Shown: piece after piece, positions 1 through 6,650 of the stretch
How positions within the stretch are numbered: position 1 is the first letter of the stretch
Layout: each line of letters begins with the position of its first letter
DNA from: Chromatiales bacterium
GTDB taxonomy: Bacteria; Pseudomonadota; Gammaproteobacteria; Thiohalomonadales; Thiohalomonadaceae
Length of the DNA: 8,392 nucleotides
Direction: 5' to 3'
Assembly: GCA_029864785.1 (NCBI GenBank)
Contig: JAOTST010000053.1
Location: 1 to 8,392, forward strand
Position numbers and translations under genes: made by a program
The notes under the pieces: model-generated
What the model saw: the letters and a program-made list of their open reading frames with translations, nothing else
Databases searched by the model: none
What the model was told of the DNA's origin: nothing

Positions 1-1827
1 TGGGCGAGAAAGCCCCATTCGAACGCCTGAGCGCGTACCTTTAGCCTCCTGATTATTTAGTTCTTGAAGACGTTCAATCCGCGCACCATAACTCTGATTG
101 AGAAACTCAATTGCAGCCTCACTTAACTTAACTCGATAGGTGGTCACCAATGTGGCGGCAAGCCGTTCAGCCGGTAGTGCCAAGTCATCTTCAACCTCTT
201 GAACGGCGGCAGTCGCCCAAGCCGCCTTAGTACGGGCACTGAGGCTGACCTCTAACCCCATAAGATTGGCCGCTGGACTTGCATCAATGGCTCGCTGCAC
301 ATCGGGCCGTGTAATATCGACAAACGGCTGTAACGCAGATGCGATTTCCATTGCCAGCTCCTTGGCAAGTTTAGTCGTTAATGGCCGGTGACGCTCACCA
401 TGCCGATAGAGCAGACGTTCATCACGACTAACAATCTCATACTCTCGAAAGAGCAGCGCTATCTTCCCCGATAATTCGAGACACTCCTCATCGTTTAGTT
501 CAATGTGTTTCTCAACCACCTGCAATCCGCGGCGTCTTCGCCCAGGGGCATCCATCTCCAACGCTTCATGACCTTCTAGCGTCCGCCCCCATTTTTCCAC
601 TGTTCGTAAAAATAGCGCATGACGCTGAGTGGCATGACGAGCAGCTCGACGCATGGCTCCAATTAATTTTAATGCGGTGCGCAAGGTTCGCAGCCCTCTA
701 CGTAATGATTTACGTTCAGTCGAAGTTAAAGCCGGGAGACGTTCAACCAAACTATTAATCATATCGTTGAGATCATTAATTCCTCTTCTGGCCTGACGAA
801 ATAGTGTTGACGCTTTCAAGCCTCGTACACCCTCCCCTTCCATATCATCACTTTCACCTAGGAGTGCAACCAACGCCTTAAGTCGGCTAAGCACCGTAGA
901 GTTCGCAATTCGATAGAGGTTACGGCGTCGCTCCAAAAGTGCCGTTGCGTGTACCAGTTCCCAGCGCCCTCGATAGGTGAAAATAAGCATTGGAATACTT
1001 CGATTATTGATAAGCTCACAGGCAAGGACCAACACCTCTTCCGCATCGAGAAGAGTCATCAACTGATCATCTTCTTGTTCCATCGCCGAGAGTGTTCGTT
1101 CAAGAAAATTGCTATCACGCGGAATCCCCTCATTGAACGTGGGCGCCCGTCCATTAAGTCGGTCACGGAGTAGGCTTGCAACCTTTGGTGCTGACTCTTC
1201 AAGTGCTGCAATTACCGGTTGCGACTGCTCTGCATATTTCTCAACCAGCTCATCCATACGGCTATAGAGTCCTGCAATACGATAGACATCTATTTTGGCT
1301 GCGGCCTTCGCAAGCTCACTCCCCGCTCCCATCTCCTCAATAATGGGCTCTAGTGCCATTGAATCTATATCTACCCGTTGCAGAAGTAGACCAGCCGCCT
1401 CAAGTTGCCGGACTTCTGGCTCCAATGAAGTCAGGTAGAGATTGCGCACTGAGGCGATTAAATCGGGGAGTAAGTCAGATACTTTTAAAAGATTTTTCTG
1501 TGCCTTTTTACGCCGGGCACCGTAGGTAGCCCGCGCAAAAATTCCTGCGGCAAGACCGATAAGGCCTGTGAGTATCGTATAGGCGAAGAAGAACTTAAGA
1601 TTATCAAGTGGTGCGAACTTACCGAAGCCTAAATAGAAACTAAGGGAAGCGGCGATAAACGTTGCTGGGCCAGCAGTCCAAGCGAGCTTTAGGAGTGTGA
1701 CCTGCCATGGCTCCGCCCGGGCGGCTCCCGTAATACGATCAAGCCACTCTTGGCCTTCACGCTCTAAAGAGACAGCTGAAGACTGCTCCTGATTCGATCT
1801 ACTGCGATCGATAAAGGGAATATGCAT
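1..1827 (-). CDS. Large two-TM membrane protein of unknown function, 3' part missing
   Basis: I do not recognise this family. The frame is open from an ATG at 1825-1827 to the left edge of the window without a stop, giving 609 residues of an incomplete protein. An in-frame TGA lies two codons upstream of the ATG, so this is the first usable start; only a weak purine stretch (GAGTGAG) precedes it. Residues about 45-68 and 77-98 form two hydrophobic helices joined by a short loop and followed by a basic stretch (RATYGARRKK), which suggests a hairpin in the inner membrane with both ends in the cytoplasm. The rest looks helical and highly charged, with a strongly basic region at about residues 370-445 (several RR/RRRR runs around M392) and no signal peptide or catalytic motif I can name. 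The gene follows nosD on the same strand after a 248-bp gap, so an operon is possible but unlikely. By eye it is richer in GC than nosD and the sensor genes. Confidence 0.85.
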   Translation of the reverse strand, partial: MHIPFIDRSRSNQEQSSAVSLEREGQEWLDRITGAARAEPWQVTLLKLAWTAGPATFIAASLSFYLGFGKFAPLDNLKFFFAYTILTGLIGLAAGIFARATYGARRKKAQKNLLKVSDLLPDLIASVRNLYLTSLEPEVRQLEAAGLLLQRVDIDSMALEPIIEEMGAGSELAKAAAKIDVYRIAGLYSRMDELVEKYAEQSQPVIAALEESAPKVASLLRDRLNGRAPTFNEGIPRDSNFLERTLSAMEQEDDQLMTLLDAEEVLVLACELINNRSIPMLIFTYRGRWELVHATALLERRRNLYRIANSTVLSRLKALVALLGESDDMEGEGVRGLKASTLFRQARRGINDLNDMINSLVERLPALTSTERKSLRRGLRTLRTALKLIGAMRRAARHATQRHALFLRTVEKWGRTLEGHEALEMDAPGRRRRGLQVVEKHIELNDEECLELSGKIALLFREYEIVSRDERLLYRHGERHRPLTTKLAKELAMEIASALQPFVDITRPDVQRAIDASPAANLMGLEVSLSARTKAAWATAAVQEVEDDLALPAERLAATLVTTYRVKLSEAAIEFLNQSYGARIERLQELNNQEAKGTRSGVRMGLSRP

Positions 1828-1874
1828 GACTCACTCTGGTCACTATCGTTGGCGTATTAAAATGGATTACCGGT

Positions 1875-1888
1875 TAACAAAATTGTTA
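1875..1888. promoter_or_regulatory. 14-bp palindrome, candidate operator for the leftmost gene
   Basis: The arms TAACAA and TTGTTA are perfect inverted repeats around a central AA. The site lies about 48 bp upstream of the start of the minus-strand gene ending at 1827, where a repressor or activator could act. The minus strand of its right half, AATAACAATT, recurs exactly at 3434-3443 in the nosD/sensor divergent region. The composition is AT-rich, so a chance palindrome cannot be excluded; no regulator is identified. Confidence 0.25.
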
Positions 1889-1940
1889 TTGCTACGTAAC
1901 GCACATGATTATCTGTTCAGCTGCCGAGAGGATAGTACGA

Positions 1941-2060
1941 ATGGAATACGTTGGCAAAGGTAATTTAATAACTTTCATCCATTGGCAACTAACGATCAGA
2001 CATGCACGTCATCAATACGCTGGAAATCCGTTTTTGAAGCGTCCGCGCATACCGCTTTAA
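1941..2060 (+). CDS. Possible 39-residue basic small protein
   Basis: A short ORF with an ATG at 1941 and a TAA at 2058-2060 lies in the gap between the two minus-strand genes and is antisense to neither. A GAGAGG purine run (1926-1931) sits 9 nt upstream, a plausible ribosome binding site, and a poor sigma70-like pair (TTGTTA at 1883-1888, GATTAT at 1907-1912, spacing 18) lies further up. The predicted peptide starts MEYVGKGNLI, is rich in Lys, Arg and His towards its C terminus, and has no membrane helix, signal peptide or recognised motif. It ends 15 bp before the stop of the convergent nosD. An ORF this short can easily arise by chance, so this is only a candidate. Confidence 0.18.
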   Translation: MEYVGKGNLITFIHWQLTIRHARHQYAGNPFLKRPRIPL

Positions 2061-2075
2061 TCAATGCTCTCCCTG

Positions 2076-3317
2076 CTATTTAATTTTAGGTTTTGAATCG
2101 GTCAATATCAGTATCGGTTCCGAGAATGGTGCCAGCCTTTCAACAATATCAAGCACCTCCAGACTAGGTGATCCCCGAAAAAATTTCGTCATCGGTCTAT
2201 CCATCCACAATCGGTCGGAGTAGATATAGATATTGTAGGGACGATCACCATAGCCGTCCCCATCCTGATCAAACCCTTCATATCTATCCCAATAATTTCC
2301 ATGCCAATCGTTATCAAAAGCGCTCGACGAGCCGCTCACTACAACGTCCGTCATATTATTCTCAAATCGATTTCCATTAATTCGGTGGCCACCCTTCTCT
2401 CCATAGAAATACATAGCTACATCATTATATGAAAACTGGTTATCTTGAAGATTAAAAATATGCTCCGGATGTATCGGTGCATTCGCAACAAATCCGATAG
2501 CACAATTTTGAATTTTATTATTAATAATAACTGCTTTTGAGCTGCCCTTTATTGAAATTGCCGAGCCGGTTATATCACGCAAATGTGCAATTTTGTTGTG
2601 TCGTATCTCAACGCCATGGGAGTAGATCAGCGCAATCCCTTTGATATTTTTTTCAATAAGATTATCTTCAATTTTATTGTCTGACGAGAAGACTAGCTCC
2701 ATTCCCATCCGACTATTTTTTATGGTGTTACCGATAATTCTATTATCTGATGAATTGCTAAATAACAGGTCGCGCACAGCAACAAATTCATTACCCTCAA
2801 TCAGATTCCCTTCGCTATACCACATGCGTAATCCATCCCCTCTCAGGCTAGACTCCTGCTCATCTATTGAGGTGATCCGGTTATTACGAATAATAGTGTC
2901 GTTGGCCTGTTTGATATGGACTCCAAACAGGGTGTTACTGATGGTGTTATCCTCAATAAGAACATTGTCCGCCGCCACCAGAATTCCGGCATCCACTTTG
3001 TCGTGCGATTGACCGGAATTAATCAGGTTCAACCCCCGTACAACAACCCCTTCAGCAAGCACGCTCAATACCGTACCGTCGCCATTACCATCAATGGTGA
3101 CGTGCCCGCCACCCTCTATCGTAATCCGCTTGTTAATCATCACCGGTCCCGCATAATTTCCCGCAATCGGCCGTAATGTACCCCCCTCTGGTGTGATCTC
3201 AACAAACAGTTGAAATGGCGGCAAACCGTAGGCCGTACGACTAAAGAGCAGCACAGTTAGGACGACAAGGAGCAAACACTTTTTAATGCGGAGAGGTGTG
3301 CGCAAAAATTTCACCAT
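2076..3317 (-). CDS. nosD: NosD-type periplasmic beta-helix protein (N2O reductase maturation)
   Basis: NosD is the periplasmic part of the NosDFY ABC-transporter complex, which helps assemble the copper centres of nitrous oxide reductase NosZ. The protein is 413 residues from the ATG at 3315-3317, a normal NosD length. A TTG one codon upstream is also open, and an in-frame TGA lies just beyond it. Residues 1-31 form a Sec signal peptide: basic RIKK, a Leu/Val-rich core, and a likely cleavage after AYG. The mature part has the family pattern: AGPVxIxKxITIEGGG, an SGxSHDxxDAGI segment, then many right-handed beta-helix turns of the type NxIxxN, including GDGLRMWYSEGNLIEGN. Near the C terminus are GNYW (residues 340-343) and an Asp-rich loop D350-x-D-G-D-G-x-G-D358 that resembles a calcium site, then the conserved tail DIVERLAPFSEP. 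No nosF, nosY, nosL or nosZ is visible; the next gene on this strand is an unrelated membrane protein 248 bp away. Isolated NosD-like paralogues exist, so the exact substrate is uncertain. Confidence 0.88.
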   Translation of the reverse strand: MVKFLRTPLRIKKCLLLVVLTVLLFSRTAYGLPPFQLFVEITPEGGTLRPIAGNYAGPVMINKRITIEGGGHVTIDGNGDGTVLSVLAEGVVVRGLNLINSGQSHDKVDAGILVAADNVLIEDNTISNTLFGVHIKQANDTIIRNNRITSIDEQESSLRGDGLRMWYSEGNLIEGNEFVAVRDLLFSNSSDNRIIGNTIKNSRMGMELVFSSDNKIEDNLIEKNIKGIALIYSHGVEIRHNKIAHLRDITGSAISIKGSSKAVIINNKIQNCAIGFVANAPIHPEHIFNLQDNQFSYNDVAMYFYGEKGGHRINGNRFENNMTDVVVSGSSSAFDNDWHGNYWDRYEGFDQDGDGYGDRPYNIYIYSDRLWMDRPMTKFFRGSPSLEVLDIVERLAPFSEPILILTDSKPKIK

Positions 3318-3359
3318 CAATGTTCAATATCCGACAAATTAACCTTATTTTGAATAATC

Positions 3360-3369
3360 TTAACAATAA
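3360..3369 (+). repeat. Direct repeat TTAACAATAA, copy 1
   Basis: Exact 10-mer TTAACAATAA, found again at 3523-3532 in the same 223-bp intergenic region. Copy 1 lies about 43 bp upstream of the nosD start and copy 2 eight bases before the ATG of the sensor gene, so the copies flank the region. It may be a binding site for a shared regulator or simply AT-rich coincidence. Confidence 0.3.
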
Positions 3370-3378
3370 TTGTGCTCG

Positions 3379-3404
3379 ATAACAGTTGAGATCTTCTCCG
3401 TTAT
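3379..3404. promoter_or_regulatory. Imperfect dyad in the divergent promoter region
   Basis: Outer arms ATAAC (3379-3383) and GTTAT (3400-3404) enclose inner arms GAGA and TCTC (within 3388-3398) around TCT. The outer gaps are unequal (4 and 1 bases), so as RNA it would be a stem with a bulge and as DNA a distorted operator. It lies 62-87 bp upstream of the nosD start, a reasonable place for a regulator. Confidence 0.2.
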
Positions 3405-3421
3405 GTAGGAATATCCACAAA

Positions 3422-3427
3422 ATTATA
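3422..3427 (-). promoter_or_regulatory. Possible -10 box for nosD
   Basis: The minus strand reads a perfect TATAAT here, about 105 bp upstream of the nosD start. The -35 window 17 bp further up reads GCTATC, which does not match TTGACA, and there is no extended -10 TG. If used, it would need an activator, which is common for anaerobic respiration genes, or it is a chance hexamer in AT-rich DNA. Confidence 0.2.
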
Positions 3428-3522
3428 AATAATAATAACAATTAGATAGCTCCCTTAATTAAAGTGATACAAGAGAAATATAGAACAACATAAAATTTTT
3501 TACTTAACCCTTAGATGGCACG

Positions 3523-3532
3523 TTAACAATAA
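3523..3532 (+). repeat. Direct repeat TTAACAATAA, copy 2
   Basis: Second exact copy of the 10-mer at 3360-3369. It sits directly before the ATG at 3541, in the place where a ribosome binding site would be expected, and no Shine-Dalgarno is visible there. Confidence 0.3.
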
Positions 3533-3540
3533 CTAATAGA

Positions 3541-6495
3541 ATGCGGAATCGTACACTCAAGACCAGCACCTGGGCCTGGGGCCTTTTACTCCTCTGGACG
3601 TTAATCATTATTAGCTCCAATTTATGGAATGATTATCAGGTTAAATCCCTTTTACTGGATCAGGCACGTGCAGAGTTACGGGCAAATTTCTTTAAGGATC
3701 AAACTTTTCGAATGTGGTCGACAAAACATGGGGGGGTCTATGTTCCCGTTACCGAAACACAAAAACCTGACCCCTATGTCGAGTTCATTCCTGAGCGTGA
3801 TGTGGTAACACCTTCGGGAAAAATTCTTACCTTAATCAATCCTGCTCTAATGGTTCGCCAATTTAATGAGCTCGCTAAAGAGAAATTTGGCTCAGAGGGG
3901 CATCTTAGTAGCCTAACGCCCATTAATCCTTCCAACTCAGCCGATGCATGGGAAGCACAGGCCTATCCTCTGTTTAAAAAGGGGATAAAAGAGATTACCG
4001 CAATTAGTCCCATCAATGAGCAACCCTATCTACGCCTGATTCGACCCATGTATATGGATACTCCCTGCCTTAAGTGCCATGCCATACAGGGTTACAAAAA
4101 GGGCGATCTTGGTGGCAGTGTCAGTGTTTCGGTACCGTTATTACCTATTGAAAAAATAATGAGTCATGAGCGCTTTAGCCTGCTTATTGGTCACCTCTTA
4201 TTATGGATGTTAGGTGTTGGAGGAATTTTTGTTGGTCATCGCCAACTCTCACGTCGCATCAATGAGCAAGAAGATGTCTTCCATAAGTTGGAAGAAAATC
4301 GTGGGCGAACTCGCTCTATCGTATCTAGTTCACTGGATGCCATCATCACGATAGATCGTCATGGTTACGTGACCGGATGGAATGAGCAGGCAACCACCAT
4401 CTTTGGTTGGCATGAAGATGAAATTATCGGCCAATTACTCTCTAAAACAATTATTCCAGAACGCTATCAGCATGCACATGATCATGGTGTTGCAAGGGCT
4501 ACAAACAATACCGATATCAATCCGCTGAATCGACGTATGGAGGTGGTCGGCCAAAACAAGGCTAAAGAAGAGTTGCATCTAGAACTCTCAATTGTCCAAA
4601 TCAGTATCGAAGATGAGATCGCATTTAGCGCATTTATTCGCGATATCTCTGAGCAAAAATTGACACAGGAAAAAATAAAACAGGATTATATATCTCAACA
4701 ACTAATTGCATCCGTATTAGAGATATCATTAAAGCCCATCTCATTTGAGCAGCGACTGGATCAAATTTTACAACAAATTCTTGCTGTTCCCTGGCTAGCA
4801 CTCCAATCTAGAGGTTCTGTATTTATCGTTGGAGATGATAAAGAGAGCCTTGATATGGTTACCCAATATGGTATGTCTGAAGAGGCTGTTCTCTCCTGTG
4901 AATCCATCAAATTTGGCGACTGTCTCTGTGGACAAGTCGCACATTCAAAAGAGGTTATATTTAAGGACTGTATCGATCATGACCACCACAAAAAATTTAC
5001 ATCGATGGAGGAGCATGGCCACTACTGCCTGCCTATTTTAAGTGGCGATGACTTAATTGGCGTACTAAACCTCTATCTTAACTATGGCCACCAACGTAGT
5101 GCGGAGGAGATCGCACTATTATCCTCCGTCAGCCATACTATTGGCAGCATGATTCAGCGTAATAAGGCCGAAGAGAGTCTATTACATAACGCATTTCATG
5201 ATCCTCTAACAGGACTGCCCAATCGCAATCTATTTATGGAGCAGTTAAAGCACAATATATCTCGCCTATCACGTAATCCTAAAAGCCTGTTTGCAGTCCT
5301 CTTTCTCGATTTAGATCGATTTAAATTTATCAATGATAGTTTAGGTCATAGTGTTGGTGATCAGTTATTGATTGATGTTTCCAAACGCCTAAAAAAGTGC
5401 AGTCGTCCAGAGGATACTGTCGCCCGTCTTGGCGGAGATGAGTTTACTATTTTGCTGGAAGATGTCAGTTCAGAATTGGAGGTATCACAAATCGCCAATC
5501 GAATTCATAAAATTCTGCGAAAACCATTTGAACTAGATGAACGAGAGGTGTTTTCTTCCTGCAGTATCGGTGTTGCATTTGGCAACTTAAACTACTCGAT
5601 ACCCGAAGAAATTATCAGAGATGCCGATACGGCCATGTATCGAGCCAAAACAATGAGTGGTGCGCAAACGGTCTATTTTGATGAACAGATGCATACCGAA
5701 TCTCTCCGGCGCCTAACCATTGATACAAATCTTCGCAGAGCCTTTGAGAACCATGAGCTGCGTGTCTATTACCAGCCTATTGTCTCTGCTGACTCAGCCA
5801 AAATTCTTGGATTCGAGGCGCTGGCTCGCTGGCCCCTTAATGATGGTTCGATGATTTCACCTGTCGAATTTATTCCCATCGCCGAAGAGACGGGGCTCAT
5901 CAATGAACTTGGGCTGTGGATTCTGTATGAGGCCTGTCGTCAGCTACTTGAGTGGAAGAAAAATTTCCCACAATATAAGCATCTTTATGTGAGTGTAAAC
6001 GTCTCTGGAAAACAGCTATTACAAGATGATCTCTTTGATACTGTTGAGACCATATTAAACGGACTGGAATTTAATTCTGAAGATATTCGCCTTGAAATTA
6101 CCGAGAGTAATTTAATGGCTAATACATCAGATAACAGTGCGCTGCTCAATAGATTTAAGGAGCGTGGATATCGATTCTATATTGATGACTTTGGCACCGG
6201 ATATTCATCATTAAATTACCTTCATAGCTTCCCCTTCGACTCGCTAAAAATTGACCGCTCATTTGTCAATAATCTGGAACACGGCAACGAGCACGTCAAT
6301 ATGATTGAAACCATCATTGCCATTGCTCACAACTTCAATATGGATGTCATTGCCGAAGGCATTGAAACGGAACATCAACATCAACAATTACGTAATTTAG
6401 GTTGCGAGCGACTGCAAGGATTTCTCTTTTCAAAGCCGCTACCGGCTAATGAAGCGCTCGATCTTCTCAATAAAAATACCCCTTCGTCCCCTTGA
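3541..6495 (+). CDS. Membrane haem c sensor with PAS, GAF, GGDEF and EAL domains (c-di-GMP turnover)
   Basis: A 984-residue inner-membrane protein that probably both makes and breaks c-di-GMP under control of a periplasmic signal. The first membrane helix is at residues 11-26. Residues about 30-205 form a DUF3365/Tll0287-like periplasmic domain with H63-GGVY-67, NPALMVRQ and one haem c motif C176-LKC-H180. The second helix is about 212-233. Then come PAS (about 255-373) and GAF (about 385-540, with an unusual Cys/His cluster). The GGDEF domain looks active: DLDRF with D590/D592, signature G631-GDE-F635, and the inhibitory site R622-PE-D625 five residues upstream. The EAL domain looks active too: E759-A-L in FEALARW, N820, E852 in EITES, D882-D883 in DDFGTGYSS, K903, E939 and Q959-G. 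The ATG at 3541 is the only good start because a TAA lies in frame at 3505, but no Shine-Dalgarno is visible. It is divergent from nosD and followed by a kinase with a paralogous sensor. The ligand (redox state, NO, O2 or other) is inference. Confidence 0.93.
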   Translation: MRNRTLKTSTWAWGLLLLWTLIIISSNLWNDYQVKSLLLDQARAELRANFFKDQTFRMWSTKHGGVYVPVTETQKPDPYVEFIPERDVVTPSGKILTLINPALMVRQFNELAKEKFGSEGHLSSLTPINPSNSADAWEAQAYPLFKKGIKEITAISPINEQPYLRLIRPMYMDTPCLKCHAIQGYKKGDLGGSVSVSVPLLPIEKIMSHERFSLLIGHLLLWMLGVGGIFVGHRQLSRRINEQEDVFHKLEENRGRTRSIVSSSLDAIITIDRHGYVTGWNEQATTIFGWHEDEIIGQLLSKTIIPERYQHAHDHGVARATNNTDINPLNRRMEVVGQNKAKEELHLELSIVQISIEDEIAFSAFIRDISEQKLTQEKIKQDYISQQLIASVLEISLKPISFEQRLDQILQQILAVPWLALQSRGSVFIVGDDKESLDMVTQYGMSEEAVLSCESIKFGDCLCGQVAHSKEVIFKDCIDHDHHKKFTSMEEHGHYCLPILSGDDLIGVLNLYLNYGHQRSAEEIALLSSVSHTIGSMIQRNKAEESLLHNAFHDPLTGLPNRNLFMEQLKHNISRLSRNPKSLFAVLFLDLDRFKFINDSLGHSVGDQLLIDVSKRLKKCSRPEDTVARLGGDEFTILLEDVSSELEVSQIANRIHKILRKPFELDEREVFSSCSIGVAFGNLNYSIPEEIIRDADTAMYRAKTMSGAQTVYFDEQMHTESLRRLTIDTNLRRAFENHELRVYYQPIVSADSAKILGFEALARWPLNDGSMISPVEFIPIAEETGLINELGLWILYEACRQLLEWKKNFPQYKHLYVSVNVSGKQLLQDDLFDTVETILNGLEFNSEDIRLEITESNLMANTSDNSALLNRFKERGYRFYIDDFGTGYSSLNYLHSFPFDSLKIDRSFVNNLEHGNEHVNMIETIIAIAHNFNMDVIAEGIETEHQHQQLRNLGCERLQGFLFSKPLPANEALDLLNKNTPSSP

Positions 6496-6537
6496 TGATT
6501 ATTTGCTATTTTTCATAATCGTCTTATCCTTAAAATA

Positions 6538-6571
6538 GGTGGTTAGTATTAAATTTATAACCGCCAGTTTT
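6538..6571 (+). terminator. Terminator-like hairpin after the GGDEF-EAL gene
   Basis: Arms GGTGGTTA (6538-6545) and TAACCGCC (6558-6565) form an 8-bp stem with one G-U pair and a 12-nt AT-rich loop, followed after AG by TTTT (6568-6571). This resembles a weak intrinsic terminator 43 bp past the stop of the upstream gene. A second, AT-rich stem (6494-6502 with 6515-6523, one wobble pair) overlaps that stop codon but lacks a U tract. If either works, the kinase gene downstream needs its own promoter in the remaining 80 bp; TTGACC at 6591-6596 is a possible -35, but I see no good -10 for it. Confidence 0.4.
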
Positions 6572-6635
6572 ACTCTGGATAGTCATATTATTGACCTAAA
6601 AATAGTTATATCCACTGTATCCCCTCTTATCTTCT

Positions 6636-6640
6636 AGGAG
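6636..6640 (+). promoter_or_regulatory. Shine-Dalgarno AGGAG for the kinase gene
   Basis: AGGAG lies 10 nt before the GTG at 6651. It decides the start in favour of this GTG over the in-frame ATG at codon 14, which falls at the edge of the first membrane helix. Confidence 0.7.
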
Positions 6641-6650
6641 TAGATTAATA

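Larger units (their letters stand above)
3318..3540. other. AT-rich divergent intergenic region between nosD and the haem c sensor
   Basis: This 223-bp stretch must hold the promoters of both nosD (leftward) and the GGDEF-EAL sensor gene (rightward), unless transcription starts inside a gene. It contains two exact copies of TTAACAATAA, a related AATAACAATT at 3434-3443, a TTAATTAA palindrome at 3455-3462, and an imperfect dyad at 3379-3404. There is no ORF of note. No strong Shine-Dalgarno precedes the ATG at 3541; the bases before it read AACTAATAGA. A TAAAAT at 3491-3496 could be a -10 box for the rightward gene, without a convincing -35 partner. Confidence 0.6.

Noticed and set aside
858..1173. 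Short ORFs on both strands (858-1046 minus, 949-1173 plus)
   Set aside because: Both lie inside the long open minus-strand frame at 1-1827, in other frames, and have no ribosome binding site or recognisable domain.
2037..2057. Inverted repeat AAGCG/CGCTT after nosD as a terminator
   Set aside because: The stem is only 5 bp with an 11-base loop, and no U tract follows on the nosD (minus) strand.
2168..3176. Plus-strand ORFs at 2168-2380, 2641-3012 and 2916-3176
   Set aside because: They are antisense to nosD and reflect its repetitive Asn/Ile-rich beta-helix coding; none shows a domain or start signals.
3353..3369. FNR/DNR-like box TTGAA...AACAA in the divergent region
   Set aside because: The half-sites are 7 bases apart rather than 4 and the inner bases do not match TTGAT-N4-ATCAA, so it is not a credible site.
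4829..5041. 70-codon plus-strand ORF within the sensor gene
   Set aside because: It overlaps the GAF domain coding in another frame, with no support of its own.
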